A stretch of 64,000 nucleotides of DNA from Woeseiaceae bacterium (lineage in GTDB: Bacteria; Pseudomonadota; Gammaproteobacteria; Steroidobacterales; Woeseiaceae): contig JANQLK010000055.1 of NCBI GenBank assembly GCA_028280615.1, positions 1-64,000 on the forward strand. The letters are read 5' to 3'. The translations under genes and the position numbers were made by a program. Numbering within the stretch: position 1 is the stretch's first letter; every line of letters starts with the position of its first letter. The notes beneath the pieces were generated by a model, which saw nothing but the letters and a program-made list of their open reading frames with translations, searched no databases and had not been told where the DNA came from. This document shows positions 44,976 to 54,239 of this stretch, one piece after another.

Positions 44976-45443
44976 TCAATCCCGCCACTCGGGCGGCACG
45001 CGGATCGCGATGACTTCGCCTTCCGCGGTCGTGGTGCCGCCGGATGTCATCGTGCAGGACAGGATGGTCTTCCTGCCTTGCGACTCGACGATACGCGCCA
45101 CGAGCTCGATCGGCCGGTCAATCGGCGTCGGCGCCAGGTAGCTGACCGTCAGTCGGCCCGTCACGCACCAGATGGCATCGCCTTCGCCGACCTCGCGCCC
45201 CTCGAGCGCGTACTGGTGCGCGATCGCCGAGCCTACGCAGTGGCAGTCGATCAGGCTCGCGATCGTGCCGCCGTAGACGTACTGCTCGGGGCCCGCACAC
45301 TGCTCGGGCCGCGGCATGTAGGTCGCGCGCGTGACGTCGCCGTCACGGTAGCTCTTCAGCTGCATGCCTTTGGGATTGTCCGCGCCGCAGCCGTAGCAGT
45401 GATTGTCCGGCAGCAGGTCCTGGATCGCGATCATCGGGTTCAT
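44976..45443 (-). CDS. PaaI-type hotdog-fold thioesterase
   Basis: A 155-residue hotdog protein with an N-terminal CYGCGADNPKGM signature (Cys pair) and the hotdog core EQYVYGGTIASLIDCHC near residue 55, where the turn and the following Asp/Cys region form the active site of PaaI/YigI-like thioesterases. It hydrolyses acyl-CoA or a similar thioester. The start overlaps the stop of a 31-residue ORF by three bases. It lies 16 bases upstream of the YtcJ-like amidohydrolase. Confidence 0.88.
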   Translation of the reverse strand: MNPMIAIQDLLPDNHCYGCGADNPKGMQLKSYRDGDVTRATYMPRPEQCAGPEQYVYGGTIASLIDCHCVGSAIAHQYALEGREVGEGDAIWCVTGRLTVSYLAPTPIDRPIELVARIVESQGRKTILSCTMTSGGTTTAEGEVIAIRVPPEWRD

Positions 45444-45535
45444 CGGTGTTGCTCGCGAACGGGCACGGCATGCGGCGCGATGAAAACCGCCATGACCGAC
45501 AACGTGACGGTGCCGGCTACCGCGCCTGTAACCAT
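45440..45535 (-). CDS. Candidate 31-residue membrane peptide
   Basis: ATG at 45535 begins MVTGAVAGTVTLSVMAVFI, one hydrophobic segment of about 18 residues followed by a polar tail ending REQHR. GAGGCGG lies about eight bases upstream as a ribosome-binding site. The stop overlaps the thioesterase start (ATGA), a typical translational-coupling arrangement. No known family; codon support is slight at this length. Confidence 0.35.
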   Translation of the reverse strand: MVTGAVAGTVTLSVMAVFIAPHAVPVREQHR

Positions 45536-45562
45536 GTGAATCACCGCCTCGCCTCCGCGCCG

Positions 45563-45811
45563 CTACTTTTTGACGATGCCGACGAGGAACAGCAGGATGC
45601 AGGCGCCGACTGTCGACACGACGATCGAACCGATCAATCCCGTGGCCGACAGGCCGACGAGGCCGAATACGAATCCGCCGATGACGGCGCCGATGATGCC
45701 GACGACGATGTTGCCGACGAGGCCGAAACCGCCGCCCTTCATGAAGTTGCCGGCCAGCCAGCCGGCAATGCCGCCGATAATGAGAAACATCAATAGACTC
45801 TCGACTTGCAC
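45563..45811 (-). CDS. GlsB/YeaQ/YmgE family membrane protein
   Basis: An 82-residue protein with three hydrophobic segments and the conserved AGWLAGNFMKGGGFGLVGNI, typical of the GlsB/YeaQ/YmgE (transglycosylase-associated) family. These small membrane proteins rise under acid and general stress; function is unclear. The GTG start lies two bases after the stop of the MTA/SAH deaminase-like gene, with GGAG seven bases upstream. Part of the minus-strand run 47271 to 42882. Confidence 0.9.
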   Translation of the reverse strand: MQVESLLMFLIIGGIAGWLAGNFMKGGGFGLVGNIVVGIIGAVIGGFVFGLVGLSATGLIGSIVVSTVGACILLFLVGIVKK

Positions 45812-45813
45812 GC

Positions 45814-47271
45814 TTATTCTCCCTCGCGGTTCGCGTTACGTTCATTGAGCGCGTCGCGGATACTCGCGGCGAGCGCCGTCGCTTCGGCGCGGACGCGCTC
45901 GGTATCGATCGTGGTCAGCCGGCGTTCGCGCATGAGAATCTCGCCGTCGACGATGACCGTGTCCACATCCTGCTCATCGGTGACGTAGACCAGGTGCGAG
46001 ATGACATCGTAGGTCGGCACGTGGTGCACGTCGTCGAATGCGACCTGGATCAGGTCGGCGCGCTTGCCGGCTTCGAGCGATCCCGCGACGTCGTCGAGGC
46101 CCACGGCCCGCGCGCCGCCGTCGGTCGCCATCGAAAGCACCGCGATGGCCGGCAGGATTTCCGGGTCCATGCTGTCGACCTTGGCCAGAAACGCGGCGAG
46201 ACGCATTTCCTCCCAGAGATCCAGGTCGTTGTTGCTGGCGGCGCCGTCCGTGCCCAGACCCAGGCGTACGCCAGCCGCGAGCATCTTCGCGACGGGCGCT
46301 ATCCCGGAGGCAATCTTCATGTTCGAGGTCGGATTGTGAATGACACCGACGTTGCGGGTCGCGAGTACGGGTATCTCGTCGTCGGTCGGCCAGACCACGT
46401 GCGCCGCGATCGTCGGTCCGTCGAAAAAACCGATCGACTCGAGCATCTCGATGCTCGTCGTGCCGTAGGTGTCCTGCGCATACTGGACTTCGTAAGGCGA
46501 CTCCGACAGGTGGATGCTGACACCGATACCGAGCTCATTCGCCGCGGCGCGCGTTGCCGCAAGCTGCTCGGCGTTCAGCGTGTAGTTGGCGTGCGGGCCG
46601 AAGATCGGCGTGATGCGCGGATGCCGGCCAAGCCAACGCTCGACGAAGCCCACGCCCTTGTCGAGCGAGTCGTCCGCGCCCTCGGCATCCGGGCTGCGCT
46701 GATCGATGACCGTTGCCGAGATCTTCGCACGCAGGCCGCAGCGCTCGACGACCTCGGCAATCGTGTCGGGATAGTAATACATGTCGACGAAACTCGTCGT
46801 GCCGCCGCGAATCATCTCCCAGCACGCGAGCTCGGTGCCGACGCGAACGAACTCCGGGTCGACGAACTGCACTTCGGCCGGAAAGATGTAGTTATTGAGC
46901 CAGTCCATGAGCGCAAGATCGTCCGCGACGCCGCGCAGGAGCGTCATCGCGGCGTGCGAATGGCCATTGATGAGCCCGGGCATGACGACGCGTCGCTTGC
47001 CGTCGAGCACCTCGCGTGCCGGGTGTGCCGCGACAACGTCGGCGGCCGGGCCGACGGCAATGATATCGCCGTCGTCGATCGCGACGGCGCCGTCTCGAAG
47101 TATCGTCCGAGCGGCATCCATCGTCACGACGTAGTCGCCGCGCACGACGAGGTCGATCCGCTCGTCGTCAGGCGCCGCGCCGTCGGTCGTGGCCGGTGCA
47201 TCGGCGGCACCGCCACAGGCATACAAAAACAGGGCGAAAACGCCGCTTAAACAGAGTCTTATTGTTGGCAT
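45814..47271 (-). CDS. Lipoprotein amidohydrolase of the MTA/SAH deaminase type
   Basis: A 485-residue metal hydrolase with a lipobox (FALFLYAC). It has the deaminase set: metal HxH in LINGHSHAAMTLLRG near residue 103, FGPHANYTLN near 240, HLSESPYEV near 280, AHVVWPTDDEI near 300 and LGTDGAASNNDLDLWEE near 355. This is the signature of 5-methylthioadenosine/S-adenosylhomocysteine deaminase (MtaD) and guanine/chlorohydrolase relatives, which are normally cytoplasmic. The lipid anchor is unexpected and may indicate deamination of nucleosides or related aminopurines outside the inner membrane. A good GGGAGGA site precedes ATG 47271. Confidence 0.88.
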   Translation of the reverse strand: MPTIRLCLSGVFALFLYACGGAADAPATTDGAAPDDERIDLVVRGDYVVTMDAARTILRDGAVAIDDGDIIAVGPAADVVAAHPAREVLDGKRRVVMPGLINGHSHAAMTLLRGVADDLALMDWLNNYIFPAEVQFVDPEFVRVGTELACWEMIRGGTTSFVDMYYYPDTIAEVVERCGLRAKISATVIDQRSPDAEGADDSLDKGVGFVERWLGRHPRITPIFGPHANYTLNAEQLAATRAAANELGIGVSIHLSESPYEVQYAQDTYGTTSIEMLESIGFFDGPTIAAHVVWPTDDEIPVLATRNVGVIHNPTSNMKIASGIAPVAKMLAAGVRLGLGTDGAASNNDLDLWEEMRLAAFLAKVDSMDPEILPAIAVLSMATDGGARAVGLDDVAGSLEAGKRADLIQVAFDDVHHVPTYDVISHLVYVTDEQDVDTVIVDGEILMRERRLTTIDTERVRAEATALAASIRDALNERNANREGE

Positions 47272-47462
47272 CGAGCGTCCTCCCGGGCGATTGTAGCACC
47301 GCGGGCCAGCTTGACGCGGGCAAAAGAGAGCCGGTCCGGGGACGGGCTCCGACGCGTATGCTTGCGGCGATCAGACGGTCGATTGCGTCCCGACGCCGAA
47401 CTCCTCGAAGGCAAACGCGTTACGATGTCATCGGTTACGGACGTACGCCCGAGGTAGGGTTG

Positions 47463-48362
47463 TTGAACGAATTTACGCGCGATGTTCTGCCCACGCACAA
47501 GGCGCCGCCAGGCGGACAATTGAGCGGCGCGATGCTTGCGGATCTCGACGCGGCCGGCGTGTTGATTCTCACGGGTTTCTACACGCGGGAACGCTGTGAT
47601 GCACTCCGGGCGAGGGCGCTCGAACTGGTCGAGGCCTTCGATCCGGACAGCGTCAGGAGCGAGTTCTCGACCACGCGTCAAACCCAGCTCAATGACAACT
47701 ACTTCATCGAGTCGGGCGACAAGATTCGCTTCTTCTTCGAGGCCGACGCGTTCGACGCCGACGGCACGCTGCGTCAGCCGAAAGCCGACAGCCTCAACAA
47801 GATGGGGCACGCGATGCATGACCTCGATCCCGTGTTCGACCGTTTCTCGCGCGGCCCCGAGCTCCAGGAAATCGGCCGCCGGCTGGGCTACGAGCGGCCC
47901 GGCATCATCCAGTCGATGTACATCTTCAAGCCGCCGCGCATCGGCGGCGAGGTAGTCTGCCACCAGGATTCGACCTACATCTATACCGAGCCCGAGTCCT
48001 GTCACGGCTTCTGGTTCGCGCTCGACGACGCGACGCTCGAAAACGGCTGCATGCAGTTCATCCCCGGCGCGCACAAGGGGCCGCTCAAGGCGCGCAACTA
48101 CCGGCGCGACGATGGCACGCTGGTGACGGAGACCCTGGACGACTCGCGCTGGCCCGAGGAGCGGTGCCTGCCGGCCGAGGCGCCCGCGGGCACTCTGGTC
48201 GTCTTCAATGGCCGCACGCCGCATCTGTCCGGCGCGAACCGGTCGGACGGCTCGCGGCACGCCTACACGCTGCACGTGATCGACCAGGCGGCGCATTACC
48301 CGGCGATCAACTGGCTCCAGCGCAGCCCGGCGCTGCCCTTGCGCGGCTTCGAGCGCGGCTGA
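47463..48362 (+). CDS. Phytanoyl-CoA dioxygenase family (PHYHD1-like) protein
   Basis: A 299-residue Fe(II)/2-oxoglutarate oxygenase. The iron facial triad is visible as HQDSTYIY (H-x-D) near residue 162 and the distal His in GRTPHLSGANRS near 247, with the 2-oxoglutarate Arg near the latter. TTG 47463 is chosen because GAGGTAGGG lies just before it and conserved sequence starts there; ATG 47358 or an earlier start would add poorly conserved Arg-rich residues. It overlaps the thymidine phosphorylase start by one base, so it may be part of that operon. Substrate unknown. Confidence 0.85.
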   Translation: MNEFTRDVLPTHKAPPGGQLSGAMLADLDAAGVLILTGFYTRERCDALRARALELVEAFDPDSVRSEFSTTRQTQLNDNYFIESGDKIRFFFEADAFDADGTLRQPKADSLNKMGHAMHDLDPVFDRFSRGPELQEIGRRLGYERPGIIQSMYIFKPPRIGGEVVCHQDSTYIYTEPESCHGFWFALDDATLENGCMQFIPGAHKGPLKARNYRRDDGTLVTETLDDSRWPEERCLPAEAPAGTLVVFNGRTPHLSGANRSDGSRHAYTLHVIDQAAHYPAINWLQRSPALPLRGFERG

Positions 48363-49684
48363 TGCTATTCACCGACGTCATTCGCCGCAAACGCGACGGC
48401 GGCGCGCTGTCGGAGGACCAGATCGGCTTTTTGGTCGACGGGCTCGCCGACGAGAGCCTGCCCGCCGAGCAGGTCTCCGCGCTCGCGATGGCGGTGTTCC
48501 TGAACGGCATGGATTTCGACGAGGCCGCTACGTTGACGCTCGCGATGGCGAACTCCGGCACCGTGCTCGACTGGTCGTCCGATGGCCTCGACGGGCCGGT
48601 CGTCGACAAGCACTCGACGGGCGGCGTCGGCGACAAGGTGAGTTTCCTTCTCGCACCGATCGCGGCGGCCGCGGGCTGCTACGTGCCGATGATCTCCGGC
48701 CGCGGGCTCGGCCACACGGGTGGCACGACCGACAAGGTCGAGAGCATACCGGGCTACCGGTCGATGCCCGACTTCGAGACCTTCAGGCGGGTCGTCCGCG
48801 AAGTCGGCTGCGCCGTGATCGGACAGACGGCCGAGCTCGCACCGGCCGACCGCCGCTTCTATGCGATCCGCGACGTCACGGGCACGGTCGAGTCCGTGCC
48901 GCTCATCACGGCGTCGATCCTGTCGAAGAAGATCGCCGCGGGTCTCGACGCGCTGGTCATGGACGTCAAGGTGGGCTCGGGCGCATTCATGCCGACCCCC
49001 GAGAAGGCCGTCGAACTGGCCGAGAGCATCATCTTCACGGCGGCGACCGCGGGCCTCAAGACGCATGCACTCATCACCGACATGAACGAGGTCCTCGGCC
49101 GCACGGCGGGCAACGCGCTCGAGATCGGCGAAGCCATTCGATTCCTCACGAACGAGGATCGCGAACCGCGGCTCAACGAGGTCGTGCTGGCGTTGACCGC
49201 CGAGATGCTCGTCGCGGCCGGCCTCGAGCCCGATCGCGATGCGGCACGGCAGCGATGCGACGCGACAATCGAGAACGGCCGCGCGGCAGAGATCTTCGCG
49301 CGCATGGTAAGTGCGCTCGGCGGCCCGGCCGACCTCCTGGAGAACCCGCAGAGCCATTTGCCGGATGCCCCGGTTGCACATCCTGTTCTGGCCCGCGGCA
49401 CGCTCGTGTCGATGGACACACGGGCCATCGGCAACGCGATCATCGAACTCGGCGGCGGGCGCCGGCAGGTGGGCGAGGCACTGAACCTCGCTGTCGGCTT
49501 CAGCGATTTCGCGGCGGTCGGCACCTGTCTCGACGAGGGCGTGCCGCTCGCAGTCGTGCACGCGGCCACCGAGCACGATGCGCAACGGGCGGAAGCGCAA
49601 CTGCTGGCCGCGTGCACGTTCGGCGACGCGGCGCCCGCGGCGCGTCCGGTCATTGCCGAGGTCCTGACCCGCGATGCGGGTTGA
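48362..49684 (+). CDS. deoA: Thymidine phosphorylase
   Basis: A 440-residue nucleoside phosphorylase, the same length as E. coli DeoA. Marks: KHSTGGVGDK near residue 84, GRGLGHTGGTTDK near 115, SKKIAAGLDALVMDVKVG near 190, and the phosphate site around TADxx. It cleaves thymidine to thymine and 2-deoxyribose-1-phosphate; a broader pyrimidine-nucleoside phosphorylase is possible. The start overlaps the preceding stop. It leads the block CNT transporter, nucleoside hydrolase, ribokinase. Confidence 0.95.
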   Translation: MLFTDVIRRKRDGGALSEDQIGFLVDGLADESLPAEQVSALAMAVFLNGMDFDEAATLTLAMANSGTVLDWSSDGLDGPVVDKHSTGGVGDKVSFLLAPIAAAAGCYVPMISGRGLGHTGGTTDKVESIPGYRSMPDFETFRRVVREVGCAVIGQTAELAPADRRFYAIRDVTGTVESVPLITASILSKKIAAGLDALVMDVKVGSGAFMPTPEKAVELAESIIFTAATAGLKTHALITDMNEVLGRTAGNALEIGEAIRFLTNEDREPRLNEVVLALTAEMLVAAGLEPDRDAARQRCDATIENGRAAEIFARMVSALGGPADLLENPQSHLPDAPVAHPVLARGTLVSMDTRAIGNAIIELGGGRRQVGEALNLAVGFSDFAAVGTCLDEGVPLAVVHAATEHDAQRAEAQLLAACTFGDAAPAARPVIAEVLTRDAG

Positions 49685-49764
49685 CCGCCGCCGGCGCCGC
49701 GGATGCCGGCGGTTGCGGTATGCTTGCTTCAAATAACAAGCACAAGCGCACCGCGGGGAACTGA

Positions 49765-51000
49765 ATGGCGTCACGTTCTTTAGGCCTCATCGGCATTGCC
49801 GTCATTCTGGGTATAGCCGTACTGATCTCGACCAATCGAAAGGCCATCAAGCTGCGGATCGTCGCCGCGGCCTTCGGCCTGCAGGTCGCCGTCGCGGCCT
49901 TCGTGCTCTACCTCGATTGGGGCAAGCGGGTGATCGAGACGCTCAGCGTCGGCGTCCAGGGCCTGATCGACTATTCGCGCGCGGGCATCGACATGGTGTT
50001 TTCGCCGTTCCTGACGGGCGCACACCTGGAGCCGGGGCTGGGCTTCAGCTTCGCCATCTATGTCTTGCCCGTCATCATCTTCTTCTCTTCGCTCATGTCC
50101 GTGCTGTATCACCTGCGCATCATGGAATGGGTCGTCAAGCTGGTCGGCGGCGCCCTGCGCCGGATCATCGGCACGGGCCGCGTCGAGTCGCTGAACGCCG
50201 CCGCGAATATTTTCATCGGCCAGACCGAGGCGCCGCTGGTCATCCGGCCTTACCTGCGCGGCGTTACCGAAGCGCAGCTGTTCGCCATCATGGTCTCCGG
50301 CGTCGCATCGATCGCCGGCACCGTTCTGGCGGGTTATGTCCTGCTCGGCGCCGAGATGAAGTACCTGCTCGCCGCGAGCTTCATGGCGGCGCCCGGGGGC
50401 CTGCTCATGGCCAAACTCATCATGCCCGACGACGAACTCGAACCGGCCGACGCCGGCAAACTCGAGATGGAGCACAGCAAGCACGCCAACGTCATTCTCG
50501 CGGCTGCCGTGGGCGCGAGCGACGGTCTCAAGCTCGCGGTCAACATCGGCGCGATGCTGATTGCTTTCGTCGCGCTGATCGCGCTGTTCAACGGCATCGT
50601 CGGCGGCATCGCCGGCCTGTTCGGTGCCGACGGCGTCACGCTGCAGAGCATCCTCGGCGTGCTCTTCCAGCCGCTCATGTTCGTCCTGAGCGTGCCCTGG
50701 GACGAAGCGCGGGCGGCGGGGGCGCTGTTCGGCGAGAAACTGATCCTCAACGAATTCGTGGCCTTCGGGCATCTCAACGAGTACCTCGCCGACGCCAGCC
50801 CGCGGACCGTCGCGATCACGACGTTCAGCCTGTGCGGTTTCGCCAACCTGTCGTCGATCGCCATCCTGCTCGGCGGGCTCGGCGTGCTGGTGCCGGAGAA
50901 GAAGGAGCTCATCGCGCGCTTCGGCGTGCGTGCCGTTGCTGCCGGTTCCCTGTCCAATCTCATGAGCGCGGCCCTCGCCGGCCTGCTGCTGACGGTGTGA
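49765..51000 (+). CDS. NupC-type concentrative nucleoside transporter (second)
   Basis: A 411-residue CNT symporter with the same layout as the one at 27018: IGQTEAPLVIRPYLRGVTEAQLF near residue 150, NEFVAFGHL and [17 protein letters not shown] near 355. It lies 80 bases after deoA. Two CNT copies in one window, one with DeoB and one with DeoA/nucleoside hydrolase, suggest different nucleoside preferences (inference). Confidence 0.93.
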   Translation: MASRSLGLIGIAVILGIAVLISTNRKAIKLRIVAAAFGLQVAVAAFVLYLDWGKRVIETLSVGVQGLIDYSRAGIDMVFSPFLTGAHLEPGLGFSFAIYVLPVIIFFSSLMSVLYHLRIMEWVVKLVGGALRRIIGTGRVESLNAAANIFIGQTEAPLVIRPYLRGVTEAQLFAIMVSGVASIAGTVLAGYVLLGAEMKYLLAASFMAAPGGLLMAKLIMPDDELEPADAGKLEMEHSKHANVILAAAVGASDGLKLAVNIGAMLIAFVALIALFNGIVGGIAGLFGADGVTLQSILGVLFQPLMFVLSVPWDEARAAGALFGEKLILNEFVAFGHLNEYLADASPRTVAITTFSLCGFANLSSIAILLGGLGVLVPEKKELIARFGVRAVAAGSLSNLMSAALAGLLLTV

Positions 51001-51068
51001 TGCGTCCGCCGTGCGTGTGCCCGTTCGGCATGCCGTATCATCGGAGTACGATCGAGGAGTAGCCTCGC

Positions 51069-52097
51069 ATGACAGTTCGAGCCGTACCTTCAACCGAAAA
51101 CCCGGTCGACGATCGCCGGCCCATCGTCATCGACTGCGACCCCGGACAGGACGATGCCGTGGCCCTGTTGCTCGCAATGGCCGCGCCGAAGGAACTCGAC
51201 CTCCTGGGTATAACGACGGTGGCCGGCAACGTGCCGCTCGAAAAGACCCAGCGCAACGCCCGCATCATCTGTGATCTTGCGGAGCGCCAGGACATGCCCG
51301 TATTCGCCGGCTGCGAACGGCCGCTCAAGCGCGAGCCGATCACGGCCGAGAACGTTCACGGCGACGAGGGCATCGACGGCATGGAGATCTTCGAGCCCGA
51401 AACGCCGCTGCATTCGCGCGATGCCGTCGACTTCATTGTCGATACGCTGAAGAGCGCAGACGAGGAGTCCGTCACACTCGTACCGACCGGGCCGCTCACC
51501 AACGTCGCGACGGCAATCGAACGCGACCGTTCGATTCTCGGGGGCATACGCGAGATCGTGCTGATGGGTGGCGCGATGCGCGAGGGCGGCAACCGATCGC
51601 CGTCGGCCGAGTTCAACGTCCTCGTCGATCCGCATGCCGCCGACGTCGTTTTCAACTGCGGCCGTCCCGTCGTCGCCATGGGCCTCGACGTGACCCACCA
51701 GGTGCTTGCATCGCCCGAACGCGTCAAGAACATACGCGCGCTCGGCAACCCGGTGGCCCGCGCCGTGGCCGGCATGCTCGGCTTCTTCGAGCGCTTTGAC
51801 AAGTCCAAGTACGGATCCGAGGGCGCGCCGCTGCACGATCCGTGCACGGTTGCCTATCTGCTCGAACCCGCGCTGTTCAAGGGCAAGGACGTCAATGTGT
51901 CGGTGGAATGCGATTCCGAGCTCACGGTCGGCCACACGGCCGTGGATTTCTGGCACGTCACCGACCGACCGATCAACACGCGCTGGATGTACGACGTCGA
52001 CGTGGACGGCTTCTTCGAGCTGCTCATCGACCGGCTGAACCGCTACGACCGCCGGCAATACCGCGGCGACGTGCAGGACCGGCGGGACCCCGAATGA
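51069..52097 (+). CDS. Nucleoside hydrolase (IUNH family)
   Basis: A 342-residue inosine-uridine preferring nucleoside hydrolase. The N-terminal metal site DCDPGQDDAVALLLAM (Asp cluster binding Ca2+), the NVHGDEGIDG loop, GPLTNVATAIE, and VLVDPHAADVVF are present. It splits nucleosides to base and ribose. The ATG has GGAG ten bases before. Its stop overlaps ribokinase by four bases (ATGA), so ribose release and phosphorylation are coupled. Confidence 0.95.
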   Translation: MTVRAVPSTENPVDDRRPIVIDCDPGQDDAVALLLAMAAPKELDLLGITTVAGNVPLEKTQRNARIICDLAERQDMPVFAGCERPLKREPITAENVHGDEGIDGMEIFEPETPLHSRDAVDFIVDTLKSADEESVTLVPTGPLTNVATAIERDRSILGGIREIVLMGGAMREGGNRSPSAEFNVLVDPHAADVVFNCGRPVVAMGLDVTHQVLASPERVKNIRALGNPVARAVAGMLGFFERFDKSKYGSEGAPLHDPCTVAYLLEPALFKGKDVNVSVECDSELTVGHTAVDFWHVTDRPINTRWMYDVDVDGFFELLIDRLNRYDRRQYRGDVQDRRDPE

Positions 52098-52936
52098 CCC
52101 ACGTCACGGTGCTCGGTTCGATCAACCTGGACCTGTCCGCCAGCGTGTCGCGTCTGCCTCAGCCGGGCGAAACCGTGACGGGCGCAACCCTGTCCCGGTT
52201 TCCGGGCGGGAAGGGTGCCAACCAGGCGCTGGCCGCCCGTCGCCTGGGCGCCGACGTGACGCTGATCGGCTGCGTCGGCTATGACGCGGCCGCCGACGAG
52301 GCGCTCGAGCTGCTCAAGGCTGGCGGCGTCGACCTGAGCCGCTGCGTCCGGCACCCGAGTGCGGCGACGGGCATCGCGCTGATCGCCGTCGCCGAGTCGG
52401 GCGAAAACCAGATCGTCGTGGCGCCGGGCGCCAACGCCGAGCTTGAACCGGCCGCCGTCGACCTGCCGGCCGCCGATGCGCTCATCTGCCAGCTGGAGAC
52501 GCCGCGGCACACGATCGCCGACGTCGCCGCGCGCTTCGACGGCTTCTTCGCGGTCAATCTCGCGCCGGCCCGGCAGGTGGACGTATCGATACTGCAGCGC
52601 GCGGACCTCGTGGTCGTCAACGAAACCGAGTCGGCCTGGTACGGCAGCACCCTCGACGCGTGCCGGGGCCTCGTCGCCACGACGCACGGCGCGGCCGGTG
52701 CGACGCTCGAGCGGGACGGAGAGTCGATCGCCGAGTCGCCGGCGCCGTCGGTCAATGCCATCGATACCGTCGGTGCCGGCGACACGTTCACGGCGGCGCT
52801 GACGCTCAAGCTCGTCGAGCTGGACGATCCCGATGCCGCTCTGCGTTTCGCCTGCGCGGCCGGTGCCGCGGCGACGCTGACGCGCGGCGCGCAGCCTGCG
52901 CTACCCAACAGCGACGACGTGGCCGCGCTGCTCTGA
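52094..52936 (+). CDS. rbsK: Ribokinase (PfkB family)
   Basis: A 280-residue PfkB sugar kinase, slightly shorter than E. coli RbsK (309). N-terminal GSINLDLSASVSRLPQPGET, the GGKGANQALAARRLG motif, NETESAW near 175 and the C-terminal ATP/catalytic site DTVGAGDTFTAAL near 220 (catalytic Asp) are present. It phosphorylates ribose from the nucleoside hydrolase. Start ATG 52094 overlaps the hydrolase stop. Confidence 0.92.
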   Translation: MTHVTVLGSINLDLSASVSRLPQPGETVTGATLSRFPGGKGANQALAARRLGADVTLIGCVGYDAAADEALELLKAGGVDLSRCVRHPSAATGIALIAVAESGENQIVVAPGANAELEPAAVDLPAADALICQLETPRHTIADVAARFDGFFAVNLAPARQVDVSILQRADLVVVNETESAWYGSTLDACRGLVATTHGAAGATLERDGESIAESPAPSVNAIDTVGAGDTFTAALTLKLVELDDPDAALRFACAAGAAATLTRGAQPALPNSDDVAALL

Positions 52937-52982
52937 TGCTCGCAGGCGCGACGCGCATTCGCCGCAGCAACCGGGAGGATGC

Positions 52983-54221
52983 ATGACCTTCGAAAGACGC
53001 GAATTCCTGAAGCTCATCGGTAGCGTGCCGCTCGCGGGCGCCGTCGCCCGTGGCGCAGTCGTCGAGGCTGCCCCATCGTCGCCGGTTCCGGCATTCGGCT
53101 TCGCCGACGACAGCGTGCCGATGAACGCGGCCAATCTCTGCCCGATGCCCGTCGAAGTCCTCGAGGCACAGTCCCGCTACCAGGCGGCACTCGAGCGTTC
53201 GCTCTCGACCGCCAGCCGCAAGCGCATCGAGGCCATGAAGGAGGAGGCGCGGGTCCGCATCGCCGCGCTGCTCGGCACGTCGGCCGATGAGGTTGCGATC
53301 GTGCGCAACACGTCCGAGGCGAACAACGTCATCGTGCAGGGCCTGCCGCTCGAGGGGGGCGACGAGGTCGTGGTGTGGGACCAGAACCACCCGTCGAACG
53401 GCCTCGCATGGGACGTCCGCGCGCTGCGTATGGGCGCGACCGTGCGCAGATTCTCGGTGCCGGCGCGGCCCGGTTCGATTGACGAGGTCGTCGACGCTTT
53501 CCTCGGCTCCCTATCGCGGCGCTCGCGCGTGCTGTCGTTCACGCACATCTCCAATGTCACGGGCCTTAAGGCCCCGGCAGGCGAGATCTGCGCGGCCGTC
53601 CGCCGCAGGTACCCGGACATCCACATCCACATTGACGGCGCACAGACCTGGGGCGCCGTCGATATTCACCTCGGCAGGCTCGACTGCGATTCCTTCAGCG
53701 CGAGCGCGCACAAGTGGTTCATGGGACCGCGCGAGACGGGCATTCTGTACGTCCGCGAGTCGCGCTGTGCCGAAATCTGGCCGAGTATCGTCAGCATTCC
53801 CTGGTTCGGCACGTTCGAAGAGGCGCCGAAGCTCGCTCGCAAGTTCGACGCGCTGGGCCAGCGGGACGATGCCGCGGCGGCCGCACTCGTCGACGCCGTG
53901 GCCATGCACGAACGGCTGACGCCCGCCGGCATCGAAGCGCGCTCGTCGGCCATCGCCGAGCGGCTGCGCGAGGGCTACCGGGAACTCGGCATTGAGATGG
54001 TGTCGACCGACCATCCCGACTTCACGAGCAGCGTCGTGATCGCCAGGGCGCCCGCCGAGCACGCAGCCGACCTCGTCGCCAGGGTTTTCGAGGAGGCGGG
54101 CGTCCAGGGCGCGCCGACGGGGGGCTTCAGGATGTCGCCGCACATCTACAACACCGGGGCGCACGTCGACCGCGTGCTGCAGTCCGTGGCGCGGCACCGG
54201 GCCAGCCTGGCCGTGGAGTGA
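52983..54221 (+). CDS. Tat-exported class V aminotransferase-fold enzyme
   Basis: A 412-residue PLP enzyme of the class V/isopenicillin N epimerase-like group. Residues 1-28 form a twin-arginine signal (ERREFLKLIGSVPLAGAVA). The fold is clear: TSEANNVIVQGL near 107, HISNVTGLKAPAGEI near 187, HIDGAQTWGAVD near 210, and the PLP lysine in SASAHKWFMGPRETG near 238. Export of a PLP enzyme fits the Tat route, which carries folded cofactor proteins. The substrate (cysteine, another amino acid or a cyclic substrate) is unknown. GGGAGGA lies four bases before the ATG. Confidence 0.9.
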   Translation: MTFERREFLKLIGSVPLAGAVARGAVVEAAPSSPVPAFGFADDSVPMNAANLCPMPVEVLEAQSRYQAALERSLSTASRKRIEAMKEEARVRIAALLGTSADEVAIVRNTSEANNVIVQGLPLEGGDEVVVWDQNHPSNGLAWDVRALRMGATVRRFSVPARPGSIDEVVDAFLGSLSRRSRVLSFTHISNVTGLKAPAGEICAAVRRRYPDIHIHIDGAQTWGAVDIHLGRLDCDSFSASAHKWFMGPRETGILYVRESRCAEIWPSIVSIPWFGTFEEAPKLARKFDALGQRDDAAAAALVDAVAMHERLTPAGIEARSSAIAERLREGYRELGIEMVSTDHPDFTSSVVIARAPAEHAADLVARVFEEAGVQGAPTGGFRMSPHIYNTGAHVDRVLQSVARHRASLAVE

Positions 54222-54239
54222 GCGAGCTTGTGCGGCGCC

